Program-made: the position numbers and the translations under genes | Notes under the pieces: generated by a model | Seen by the model: only the letters and a program-made list of their open reading frames with translations | The model's database searches: none | What the model was told of the DNA's origin: nothing | Assembly: GCA_963693315.1 (NCBI GenBank) | Contig: OY856188.1 | Location: 806,001-870,000 of the forward strand | From: Diogma glabrata | Taxonomy: Eukaryota > Arthropoda > Insecta > Diptera > Cylindrotomidae | Direction: 5' to 3' | Length of the DNA: 64,000 nucleotides | In this document: positions 54,466-64,000 of the stretch, piece after piece | Numbering within the stretch: the stretch's first letter is position 1 | Layout of the letters: each line of letters opens with the position of its first letter

Positions 54466-56961
54466 TTAGGAGGCCGATTTTTTAGACGCGCTTTTTGCCA
54501 TCGCCATTACATGATCGTTCCAGAGTAGGTCATTTGAAACTGTGACACCCAATAAACGAATGTTTTTACATTCACCTATTGGTTCATCACACATACTAAA
54601 TAAAATATCTTTGGGGAACTCGGTCTTTAATCTGGAAACAATCAACAGCTGTGTTTTGGTAGAGTTGAAATTGACAAGGTTTTGGTCACCCCAGTCGGCG
54701 ACTTTATTCAGATCTTTGTTCACGTTTATGCACGCGTCTCTCCGGGCAGGATTAATTCGTTCGTGCATTTTACCTTTTGAAGGAAGGGGCTCGAACGACT
54801 TGTGCAGAGTACTATCATCTGCAAAACTATTTATTGGGTTGCTGGTGATTTTCAACCATTCGTTGATATAAATCAAAAATAGGGTTGGGGACAATACTGA
54901 GCCTTGGGGTACACCAGCGTTAATTAGTTTAGACTCAGAAGAAAATCCGTCTAAGGTTACCGAAAAGTATCGGTTGGATAGAAAATTTTGAATCAGCTTC
55001 ACAACATTGGGATGAAAACCGTACGCAACGAGCTTGTTGATTAAGTTGGCATGCCAGACGCGATCGAATGCCTTGGAGATGTCTAAAGCGATAACGTATG
55101 TTTCACCACTTTTATCAAGTATGCTGTTCCAACAATGCGCTACATAGTTTAATAGATCGGTAGTTGATCTTTTGTTTCGAAAACCGTATTGGCTGTCGGA
55201 TATTAAATGATTTTCTTCCAGAAATTTTGAAATATGTGTATTAATATAATGCTCGTAGACTTTGGATAGGACCGATAGTAAAGCTATTGGCCTATAATTT
55301 GAGATATCGGATTTTGGTCCCTTTTTGGGGACGGGCTGGACATTTGCCAACTTCCAGCACGAGGGAAATATACCAGATTTGTAGGATTGGTAGAATATTT
55401 TAGTTAAAGTTGGTGCAAGTTCTTTGGAAAAGGTTTTTAAAATAATGGGTGGAATATTGTCCATTCCTGAGGCTTTGTTGATGTTTAACCCCTTTAAAAG
55501 TTTAGCGACTATTTTGGGTTTGAAGTGAAGTACATTCATATTAACTCCTGAAGACTGGATTTGGGGTATTTCTTTATGAGTTTCCAAAACAGTGGAGTTC
55601 AGAGCAAAGCGTTCAGCTAACAAGTTAGCTTTTCTTGCGGGATCATTGACGATTAAATCACCATCAATAAGAGGGGGAATAGAAAATTTTGTACCAGAAT
55701 TTAAAGAATTAATGGCACTGTAAAAACTCTTGTCAGAAACAGACATAGACGTAAGTTTTGAGGCTTTCGCTCTGTCAATTTCAGACTTTTCGTTTGAGAT
55801 AATCTGGTTAGATATTTTGTTGGCCTTTAGATATTGGGATCGATTAGTGGGAGTTTTGTTATGAATCCAAATATTAAATGATCTACGTTTGTTTCTAAGT
55901 GCCGTTTTGACAGCTTTCGAATACAAGTATTTTTGTTTGGGTTTTACTATGGAGAAAGGGACAAATTTATTGATAGCAAATTGGATGGTTTCTGTAAAGT
56001 TTTGAGCAGAAACATTTACATTGTCAGTGTAAAAACAATGACGGTCGAAAGGGAAACCATGAAAAAAATTTTGAAGACCACTCTTATCCATTTTTGAGTA
56101 GTGAAATGTTTTACGGGGTTTGGGAGCTGTAGTTTTAAGTAAATCAGTTTTGACAACTGATGAGATTAAATAATGATCAGAATTTCCAATACTACCTTTC
56201 GCGACATCGACACTCGTAATATCTGGCATTGTGGTAAGATAGAGATCTAAAAGAAAACCATTATCACCGCCATTACGGGGAGTGAAAGTCGGGCTTTTAA
56301 CAATTTGGAATAGGCCCTGAGACGCGGCAAAAATTTCTGCCAGTTTTCCACTATTGTCAACATCGTCGGTCGATTTGGAGAATTCCAACCATGATTTGTT
56401 GTGGACGTTGAAGTCACTGGTAACGATAACTTCACAATTAGGGGACTTTGCTCTAATCTCGTCCACAATTTTTGTCAGTATATTAAAAAAGTTTGGGTTA
56501 CGTTTGTTGGGGCACCGGTATAAAGCTATAGTAAAAAAAGTCATATCTGGAAGACAAATCTTTAAAACCATTGTATTGAAGCCGTCACCGTGTAGTTCAA
56601 AATTTGGAAAGCGCGTGTACGCAACACTCTCGTGAATTAATGCGCATTCGCCCTGATGGAGTTTGAAAGCTGATTCGAGCCTATATTTGGAATTAAGCGA
56701 TTCTATAAAGAGAAAATTTTCAGAAACTTGTGTTTCTGTAAGGAATAGAATGTTCGGTTTGTCGTGCTCAAGATGATGTTGCACGTGGTCATGGTTAGCG
56801 TTTAATCCGCAGATGTTTTGAACATGTATTTTAAAATTTTTTATTGAATCATATATGTTTTGTCCCTGCAAATTCCGTGGACGTGCCGCTTTATTGGCGG
56901 GTGGATTGCGCAAATTTGCTTTACCACTTGCAGACTTATTTTTTTTCGGTTGTACTGCCAT
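54466..56961 (-). CDS. Endonuclease-reverse transcriptase of family A (one frameshift from complete)
   Basis: The 831-codon frame starts at ATG 56961. Residues about 40-270 form an apurinic-type endonuclease: 'LFLTETQ' (Glu at about 76), 'VTSDFNVHNKSW' (about 181-192) and 'GNSDHYLI' (about 259-266), which hold the catalytic Glu, Asp and His. Residues about 470-800 are the RT: 'PVPKKGPKSDISNYRPIALLS', 'VIALDISKAFDRVWH', 'GVPQGSVLSPTLFLIYINEWL' and 'FADDSTLH', all catalytic Asp present. The element nicks DNA and reverse-transcribes its RNA at the nick. A one-base loss in an A run near 54483 shifts the frame; the C-terminal part resumes in another frame to 54092. No separate ORF1 is recognised. 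A short basic N-terminus precedes the endonuclease. Confidence 0.85.
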   Translation of the reverse strand: MAVQPKKNKSASGKANLRNPPANKAARPRNLQGQNIYDSIKNFKIHVQNICGLNANHDHVQHHLEHDKPNILFLTETQVSENFLFIESLNSKYRLESAFKLHQGECALIHESVAYTRFPNFELHGDGFNTMVLKICLPDMTFFTIALYRCPNKRNPNFFNILTKIVDEIRAKSPNCEVIVTSDFNVHNKSWLEFSKSTDDVDNSGKLAEIFAASQGLFQIVKSPTFTPRNGGDNGFLLDLYLTTMPDITSVDVAKGSIGNSDHYLISSVVKTDLLKTTAPKPRKTFHYSKMDKSGLQNFFHGFPFDRHCFYTDNVNVSAQNFTETIQFAINKFVPFSIVKPKQKYLYSKAVKTALRNKRRSFNIWIHNKTPTNRSQYLKANKISNQIISNEKSEIDRAKASKLTSMSVSDKSFYSAINSLNSGTKFSIPPLIDGDLIVNDPARKANLLAERFALNSTVLETHKEIPQIQSSGVNMNVLHFKPKIVAKLLKGLNINKASGMDNIPPIILKTFSKELAPTLTKIFYQSYKSGIFPSCWKLANVQPVPKKGPKSDISNYRPIALLSVLSKVYEHYINTHISKFLEENHLISDSQYGFRNKRSTTDLLNYVAHCWNSILDKSGETYVIALDISKAFDRVWHANLINKLVAYGFHPNVVKLIQNFLSNRYFSVTLDGFSSESKLINAGVPQGSVLSPTLFLIYINEWLKITSNPINSFADDSTLHKSFEPLPSKGKMHERINPARRDACINVNKDLNKVADWGDQNLVNFNSTKTQLLIVSRLKTEFPKDILFSMCDEPIGECKNIRLLGVTVSNDLLWNDHVMAMAKSASKKSAS

Positions 56962-57480
56962 ATATATATCAAAAGGGTTTTATTTTATTTTTTTATGTTT
57001 TATTTTAAAATGGATAACTAAGTAAAAAATCCTATCATACAACAAAATATGACATATGCCAATATTTCATGATAAGATGAAGAAATAATAACAAAATAAT
57101 AAGTAAAACAAATTGTGTGAAATTTGCAGAAAACAAAACAAAACTAAATGCCAATAATCCAGCTGATGCAGCGCACCCCAGACGCACCGCCCACCACCTC
57201 AATCGAGGCACAAAGCCCACACATAACTACGTGTTGGTCCGATTCCCCGGAAGAGCTAATGAGCGGTACCGCTACGGAACGCTGCCCAGCTAAGACTGGA
57301 AGTGCTGCCGTTGACTAATTAAAGTTCGTCCGCCAGCACCCTAAGATATCATCTTGGCTAATGACAGTTCCTGCCATTGCCAGTGGTATGTGATATCTCA
57401 CGCTAACTCATATGATGACATACTATATCAAGAGCCAACAGCAAGCAAGTGTAAATGGTATAAAATATAGTTAATTTGAT

Positions 57481-59180
57481 GGATATTCGCTGTATATTCA
57501 ATCTGTGGATCTCAAACATCTAAGGTAAGTAACTTTTTGATTATTTTTAAATAACCATAACAGATTTTCAATCTGACGAAAAAATAAATTGGACTTGTTA
57601 ACAATCCGTATTTCTGACCGTTACTAGTAATTTGGATTATTCTTCTATATTGTTTTCGTAATTTTTACCGAAACAAACATAAAAACAAACAAATATAAAT
57701 ATTAATATTAAAAATATCTGAAAATTGTGACAAGAAAGTGTTTAATGCTTGTTTAACAGAGTATTATCACCAACTCGATACCATACGAGTTATTATTCGG
57801 GACCAACTTAATGAGTTTTTTTTATCAAACAACAACAGAAATGAACTTTCCTAAAGATGTTTTACCTTTGTGCACTACTCAACTCCTTAATAAAAACTAA
57901 ATCCTTCTTATTCTTCCCAAATGATCAATATTCAAACGATGTTGCTGAACAATTGAAATAAATTTTATGATAACGAAGAATTAGTCTATTATATGATAAG
58001 GAAGACAATTTATAGTAGCAATTATGACAAAATTTTAATATGATAACATTTAACACTTACTGCAAATTGCATTAGAAAGATAAGAATTGGTCACGTAAAC
58101 GTTTCAATTGATAATTTAACTGAAAGGTTGGTAATTGATTAATTATTTCCTTAAATCACAAGTACATATTGTAAAATGTTTGTGATTTTATTTATGCCTA
58201 AAGCTTAAACTGAAAATAATCGACATATGATAGTTTACTTTTTATTTTAAAAAAATATATATAATTAAAACTATAGTAATAGTAAAGTTAAGTTATAAAT
58301 ATACATATATTAATACAATTTGAATAATTCAAAACAACTACAATTCAAATTAAATCAGTAATAAGTGACTGATTTAATTTGAATTGTAGTTGTTTTGAAC
58401 TATTGAATTTGTACTAATATCCATTTTATTTTTTCGTACACTAAGTGGAATGTTTCATTCTCCATTTCTAATTCTCAGGAATGTTTCAATACTTAAGTTT
58501 TTTTCTTACTTAAAACTCACCAGACTAACTTTATGTGGAAACCATACTAATTTTTGCAAACCTAAACAATTTATACATGATTTGGTTGATGTTAAGTGCA
58601 TTTTGTGTTAAAATAAACGTTAAGTTTACTATGCAATTGATTAACAATTTACGTTAACCATCTAAATATGAATAAATGCATGACAATTATAAAGAATAAT
58701 TGAAATTTTAACTCAATGATCAACTTTCTTATTTTTTAATTTCGTTACTTGAACGCAATAATTCAAACAAACGCATTAGCGTAGATTTTATGTTACCTAA
58801 GTCGCTGATCAATAACCCCTTATGTTTATTCCTATGTACCGCTTCCATAAAAGTTAATTTTCGTTCACTAAACACTTCTTCAACTAAAGTTATTTCAGTC
58901 TATACGTTGCATATGTGTTACATTCTGTAACATACGTTTAGTTATGCTAAAATGCTCACTAGTATGTCGAAAATGCCAAGCTATTTCGTGATTATTGATG
59001 ATAACCTCCAAATATCTACATGTCGTAGCGAAGTATTCTCTGCTACCTAAAAATGCTTATAGATGATGCATAATGCAAAAATTCCCATATAATGTAAAAA
59101 TATTTCCATAATATGGAGTCTAATGACAGTGGAAAAATTCTACTTAAGTAAAATAAATAAATGATGAAAAAGTTTCAACT
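57481..59180. other. Spacer with one strong hairpin, otherwise nothing recognised
   Basis: AT-rich, no coding homology. The only structure I find is the hairpin at 58328-58399, entered separately. Confidence 0.45.
58328..58399. repeat. Perfect 32-bp hairpin with 8-base loop
   Basis: TTCAAAACAACTACAATTCA (and 12 further bases) pairs perfectly with 58368-58399. The loop is AATAAGTG. Looser pairing extends outward by about 12 bases on each side. It has the size of a pre-miRNA but pairing is more perfect than usual, so it could also be a tiny foldback. Confidence 0.75.
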
Positions 59181-59189
59181 TCGAAATTG

Positions 59190-59290
59190 TCATCGCCTCA
59201 ACGACGTAATCGATAGCGTGTCTGCCGACACGCACTGATTCGAACAAGGCACTGAAGAGGAAGGTTCGAATTCATCCGAAACACGATAAT
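59190..59290 (+). repeat. Possible tRNA-derived SINE head
   Basis: 'GTAATCGATAGCGTG' (A-box-like) is followed by 'GGTTCGAATTCATCC' (B-box-like) about 40-50 bases later. The GC content stands out from the surroundings. No cloverleaf can be drawn. Confidence 0.35.
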
Positions 59291-60119
59291 GAAAAATGAT
59301 TTTTTTCTGAGAAACTTCCAACCATACATTTGAATTGAAAAAATTCCAATTACTTCTTTACTTACTTGAGTTTAATTGATCTCAAAAATCCGCAACAGTT
59401 TATAGATGATTTTATATTTCAAAAACTTAGAAACATCTGCATAATAAAATAGGCTTCTCCTTATTATAATTGGCTCACTTGGTATATGTTTTGTGTTTGA
59501 AGTTTTGCAAATTCTGTGATTTTTTTTCTGTGTGTTTTTGGTAGCAGGAGGTATCCAGATGATGATTTGAGTTTTGGTAGCTTCGAGATGTCCAAAGATA
59601 TTTAATAATTGAAGTTTCAGCTAGTGGCGTTGTTGAATGATGAAACTTGAGATGAAAACCTTCAGATGAATATCTTGAGATGAATACTTCAGATGAAACT
59701 TGATACCATCAATTAAAAATGCTTTAGGTTAAAATGAGATAGATTTCTTTGCCGGAAAATTGTTGAGTGCTTATAAAGATGATAATACATCGTCTTATAT
59801 TCCAGGAGTAGTATTTATAACCTTTCAGTTATACACAACATAAATTAAAAAATATACTTTAATCAGCTGTGCGAATCAAGCTCGGCGAACTGCCAAGTTT
59901 CAGGAAAATCAAAAATGGTCAAGTTTTCACAACTCTGTCTAGAACACGTTTTTCATCTATTTAAACTTATAATGTCCTCTTTTATATACAAGTACGGTTC
60001 AATTTTTTATCATGTTTTCCTTTTTATAAAATATTTCATCTTTATTTTCTGGCCATTTCCAAAAGGTTCCTGCAGCCACCATTACGTTTACTTTATATTC
60101 ATTATCTTAAACGAACGTT
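59291..60119. other. Spacer, nothing firm recognised
   Basis: Short runs 'GATGAAACTTGAGATGAA' repeat loosely at 59635-59700. A 73-codon frame at 59915 is Phe-rich and resembles no known protein. It may belong to the antisense of the transposase tail that follows. Confidence 0.35.
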
Positions 60120-60760
60120 ACAACTCCAGGATATAATGAGTTTTCATACTCAACCATATACCAATCCCCAGCTTTTATATCTGATTTCCCTTTTTGTTAC
60201 TCAAAATCTATAACTAAATAAAACCCCTCTGTTTCTTCTACCTTTGTTCTTAAATGATGGATTAACTTAATGTTTTCAATGAGGGAAGCTTGTAAAAATG
60301 CTTTGTATAGATTTAGATTTTGGCTACGCATCTTAATATTAGCTGGGGTGATTTCTAGAATATTTATTTTAAATGGCTAGTCGTGTGCTGCAGAAACAAA
60401 CTCACTTGCATTGGTGACAATGTATTTTCGTTTTAGTACAGCATTTTGCACACTTCTTTTTATGGATCCACCTATCCCATCAACAGAACCTTTACCATGA
60501 GAAGAGGCAAAATAGTTTCAGGTTAACTTTTTTCCCTTGTGATGCTCAAGAACATGCAAGGTTGAAGCTATGTAACGATTTTTAAATTGGCTGCTTGGCC
60601 CATCTGACCAAATATGTACATATTTTGTTTCTTCAGAAAATTGTTCTAGTATGCAGTCTATGTAAGGTACTACAGTTTCTTTGGAATGACTTAAACTGTC
60701 CGAAATCAAAACCATAGAGTGGTGCTTACCAGTATACCATGCTGACACGGCATGTTAATT
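60120..60760 (-). pseudogene. Transposase C-terminal region (SDG..SQFKN / HGKG.VDG), third copy
   Basis: The minus strand encodes 'MSAWYTGKHHSM', 'YVHIWSDGPSSQFKNRYIAS' and, past a TGA at about 60518-60520 that probably replaces a Trp codon, 'NYFASSHGKGSVDGIGGSIKR' (in two adjoining parts). Further C-terminal material with stops continues to about 60120. The motifs are closest to the family pattern among the three copies here. No inverted repeats could be assigned to it. 'GTAACTTACGTTACA' repeats lie just upstream (60790-61000). Confidence 0.65.
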
Positions 60761-60784
60761 CTGAACAGAGGACTAGTACCTTTT

Positions 60785-61000
60785 ACTTTGGTAACTTACG
60801 TTACATACATATATTGGTAACTTACGTTACACATTTTGATTATTGCACAAAAAACAAATAAGTAATATTTAAAAGAAAACTATTGCTGTCAGTTTAGTAT
60901 TCACATATCAGTAAGAAAATCTGAAATGATTAACATTGTTTTTCCAATTCTTATTTTCTAATAAAACTGTTTACAAGTTTTAGTAACTTACGTTACATGT
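60785..61000. repeat. Dispersed palindromic word GTAACTTACGTTACA
   Basis: The word GTAACTTACGTTACA occurs at about 60791, 60829 and 60984, and a broken one at about 61132. Each contains the near-palindrome GTAACTTACGTTAC. The cause is unknown. Confidence 0.5.
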
Positions 61001-61335
61001 AACAGTTTACTTTTGAAATGTATATAATTTAGTTAATTTAACTAAAAAACTTGTTTAAGAAGTGTACATTATTAACTTTAAGTGCAATTATCAATATTTA
61101 TCCATTGTTACATTTATTTTAAAGAAAATAATGTAACTTACTATTGTTCAAAAATTGACAATGTGACATATGAAACTTCTAACATTTCTAAACCAAATAA
61201 TATGCAAAACAATCCCTTTACTGTAATTTGATATTTTCACTGTTTTTCGCCACCAGCATGGAATGTCCCAGATGAGCATTTTTGCATTATATTTTGCATT
61301 ACAGATGATAGCGTATAATGATGATGTTGATATCA

Positions 61336-61427
61336 GCCCCGTTCGATTTGACTGAAGCAGTTGAAACAACTGAAAAATTATATGCAATTGTTGTTGTTTT
61401 TTCAGTTTATTCAGTACACAGTTATGA
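61336..61427. repeat. Short inverted repeat GTTCGATTTGACTGAA type (copy 2)
   Basis: It shares 'GTTCGATTTGACTGAA' and 'CAACTGAAAAA' with 38286-38372. The right arm ('TTTATTCAGTACACAG') is diverged. Confidence 0.45.
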
Positions 61428-61439
61428 ATGAAACTTTCA

Positions 61440-61640
61440 ATTCGCTTGATTTTGGTGCTAAAACAATGGGTCTGGAAATAAATTATTCGAAAACCAAACG
61501 ATTTCATGTGGGGCGATGAAGAATCTGTCGGGGCTGAATCCTTTTATTATTTAGGAGCAATGCTCGATTCAATCAAAAGCATACTAACAGATACTATTGA
61601 ATTCCTGGAGAGTATCTATTTAGGGAATCTAGTATATCGG
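61440..61640 (+). pseudogene. RTE-like RT fragment
   Basis: 'TMGLEINYSKTKRFH' then, in another frame, 'VGAESFYYLGAMLDS' give the 'GL.IN..KTK' and 'F.YLGS' motifs found after the RT active site in RTE elements. One frameshift lies between them. The fragment is too short to classify further. Confidence 0.6.
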
Positions 61641-61744
61641 CAAAGATCCTACATTAAGCGTATAATTGTCGTACAAAAGATCTCAAAATCAGAGACTGGA
61701 GCGGACGAATTTGTCACACCCACAGATCAAAACTTGATTTGATT

Positions 61745-62394
61745 TTATTCTTTGTTAAAGAGAATAAAATAAATTGATAAAACATATATATGATATACAG
61801 CGATCAGATTTAAAAAAATTGAGTAATTATATCATAAAATATAAATTTGAAAGATAAGATGAAGTCATTGTACTCGTTAAAGTTTAGTTAATATGTATTT
61901 TCTATATAACATTTCCTACCGTAATTTGCATTCAGTTTTATTATTCGTTTTGTTAAATTTTTCTAATCTCCATCATAATTTATAAATAACTTCTAAAATT
62001 TTAAATCAACACAAATATCAATATACGACGGATGATTTACAACTGCAAAAATTGAATTCTTCATAAAACACACTTTTCATATAACACACATTATACGATG
62101 CCTGGAAAAAGCTATTGGGTTTAGCTCGTACGATACGAGTTGCAACTCTTAAAAATGGAAAGCGAGTTCAAGGTTTGTTCAACAGAACACTGGTGGAAGT
62201 TTACTCAATACATCTCTTCGATGGTGACCTACGGTAACTTGATCATGCACAGCGATGAGGAAGAAATAACGTATGGTTTTACCTTGAGGCTAAATACCCT
62301 CCTCTTGGGGAAAAGTCAACATTAAAAAAGAATAAAAAAATATCAGACCCGGTAAACAAAAAAATAAATAATTGTCTCTGTACGTAAAGAAGGA
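61745..62394. other. Spacer, nothing recognised
   Basis: AT-rich. A 61-codon open frame at 62140 has no recognisable relative. Confidence 0.4.
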
Positions 62395-62700
62395 CCAAAC
62401 TACTGGATCAGAACGTGGAACATACCCAGTCTGAGCAGTCCGGATGCTCTTAACAGTCTAAAGACATCGGCGGAGAGGTATCAAATGAAAATCATCGCTC
62501 TGCAAGACAATAATCGGCAAATAACATCTGGATAGTCATTCTCTTTACTGGAGTGGTCATTCTTCTCGAAAAGAATTTAGTACGGGTTTTCTTGTGGCTG
62601 TACGGATTGAAAAAGCGGTGGTAAAATTCTTCCCGGTTAATGAAAGGATCTGCTACCTATGGGTTTGTAGCAATAACTTCCCATATTATTTTGAAAAGTT
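62395..62700 (+). pseudogene. RTE-like endonuclease fragment
   Basis: 'IRTWNIPSLSSPDALNSLKT', 'YQMKIIALQD', 'YWSGHSS', 'STGFLVAVRIEKAVVKFFPV' and 'NERICYLWV' follow the start of RTE apurinic endonucleases, where the usual ALQE carries the catalytic Glu. Here it reads ALQD. There are frameshifts. It probably belongs to the same lineage as 16690-19065. Confidence 0.65.
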
Positions 62701-63189
62701 TAACTCCTGCTTTTTTGAATAAAAAAGAAAAGTTACCTGGTAGAACGATGATTGTAAAAAAACTTTAAAATATTTATTGCCATTAATTTCATTCGTTTTT
62801 TCATTCCTCTGAATTATTTAAGTTTTTTCTATAACAACTCTTTTTGATTAATTTCAATTTAATCAAATTTTGATTAGATATTAGAATAAGAAATATTGAT
62901 GTTGAGACTTTAAAAAAATCAAATATGTAAAATTTAGTTTACGATAGTAAAATAACTATTGTGTAAATAACAAAAATACCATTAATTCTGCACCTGTGGC
63001 ATAAATAATCATTATAAATGAAGAAGTATTCTTATTAAAAAAAATGTTTATCCGAAGCACATTTATTAAATTTACACTAATTTGCTCCAATATAAAGTCA
63101 ATATCCCTCCCTAACCGATAATTTTCCAGAATTTTTTTTAATTTAAACTTAGATATTGTATAGTGTATAGTGATAATAAATTATAAATT

Positions 63190-64000
63190 TAAGTCTCTGA
63201 ATATCAGAAGATGCGATGCTAACTAGGGAACTAAAATTTGTTAGTATTGATCAATTTTCTTTGAGTATTTTTTGAACGCTAATTTTAAAGTTTTCAGGAT
63301 ATCCTGGGTTGCTCAGTAAAATTAATAGCTTTTTTCGTAATAAATAGATATTTCTCTGCATCTATTAGTTTTCTACATACATTTCTTTCTATTTGTTATA
63401 ATCTAAGGTTTGCAACATTTTTGTTTTGGTTATAATACCTTCGAAAAGTATTTTTTTTTAAATTTTATTGCATTTTTACATTTACTCGAAACCCATAATA
63501 TATCAGTCTTCGCAACGATCAATTGGAATAAGCTTGCCAATACCCACGTGTTTTGTTTCTGAAAAAATAGAAGCAGAAATGTTTGACTTATACAAATCTG
63601 TAAGTCCCTGTCAATCTGCAGTTCTATAATCCCAAACAAGACTAGGATCAGATTTAATCTGTTTAGAAGCTTATAAATTTAAATATATGAAAATAAAATT
63701 ATGATCTGTTCCACCTAAAAGTTCTGATACTCTAAATTGTACCAACGAAAGATCCTTTATCAAAAAAAAAATAAAGCAATTCACTACTTTGGCCAGGATT
63801 GTTAGAAACTCTGGTAGGTTGGTCCATTATCTGAGTTAAAAAAATATAAAAATAAAATAATAATATAGTATATATTTTGTTCTCAATAATGAAACCCCAA
63901 CAAAAATATTTGTTTTCCAAGGCAGCCAAATTGGCCATTTGAAACAAATGTAGATTATTTAACATTTGGATCAATAACAAAAATCCCTTAAATCATTCCC
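63190..64000 (-). pseudogene. Decayed family B non-LTR retrotransposon, running off the right end
   Basis: 3' sequence 'GTCTCTGAATATC..AAGAT' matches 31850-31875. 'FGIIELQIDRDLQI' (about 63600) matches the family B linker in a shifted frame. Further right, 'MDQPTRVSNNPGQSS' (about 63790-63830) is the endonuclease end of the family. Most of the RT is deleted between about 63300 and 63310. Endonuclease sequence continues beyond 64000. Confidence 0.7.

Larger units (their letters stand above)
54130..57480 (-). mobile_element. Non-LTR retrotransposon family A, nearly complete but lacking its 3' end
   Basis: It comprises an apparent 5' region (56962-57480, with a GC-rich patch at 57140-57360), an endonuclease-RT frame (54466-56961) and the following C-terminal frame to about 54147. 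There the match to the related copy at 14797-15397 stops, so the last third of the C-terminal region, 3' UTR and A tail are absent. Non-LTR elements normally lose their 5' end, so a deletion or rearrangement is more likely than abortive insertion. Confidence 0.8.

Overview
This window is nuclear DNA from an insect, or at least an arthropod. It is very AT-rich, its protein genes have GT-AG introns, and it carries two genes of the arthropod-specific MBF2 family. Most of the sequence is transposable-element debris: non-LTR retrotransposons of at least four types, a BEL/Pao pol fragment, a solo LTR, DNA transposons with long inverted ends, MITEs, foldbacks and satellite. I cannot name the species. 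No prokaryotic features, CRISPR arrays or rRNA were seen.

Four host genes are recognisable, all on the + strand. They are mRpL2 (8582-9442, one exon), two MBF2-like secreted-protein genes (10443-12412 and 20177-22315, two exons each, same intron position and phase), and a uridine-cytidine kinase gene starting at 26232. The kinase gene is stretched over 10.5 kb to a first terminal exon at 36670-36776. A second in-phase terminal exon lies at 49037-49188, so the gene may span 23 kb with alternative C-termini.

Layout. 1-7.5 kb: retroelement fragments, tRNA-like SINE/foldback modules, and a non-LTR element with RNase H (4098-7482, 12-bp target-site duplication) split by a satellite-bearing insertion. 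7.8-12.4 kb: mRpL2 and MBF2-1 with three copies of one MITE. 13-19 kb: a DNA transposon with about 630-bp inverted ends and a broken transposase, then an RTE-like pseudogene with a nested MITE. 20-22.3 kb: MBF2-2 with a retroelement in its intron. 23.6-25.7 kb: a palindrome with arms of about 1 kb. 26.2-49.2 kb: the kinase gene, its introns filled with retroelements, a solo LTR, inverted repeats, a 2-kb TIR element and a TTAA-flanked transposon. 49.5-53.6 kb: a foldback element holding a retroelement and a small hairpin. 54-57.5 kb: a nearly intact endonuclease-reverse transcriptase element. 58-64 kb: hairpins, RTE fragments, a third transposase fragment and a retroelement running off the end.

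The strongest unusual signals are the paired terminal exons of the kinase gene, a transposase family (SDG..SQFKN / HGKG.VDG motifs) present three times with long inverted ends and in one case TTAA duplications, the 2.1-kb palindrome, two unrelated hairpins sharing a 16-bp palindromic core, and a 28-bp motif shared by the upstream regions of mRpL2 and the kinase gene.
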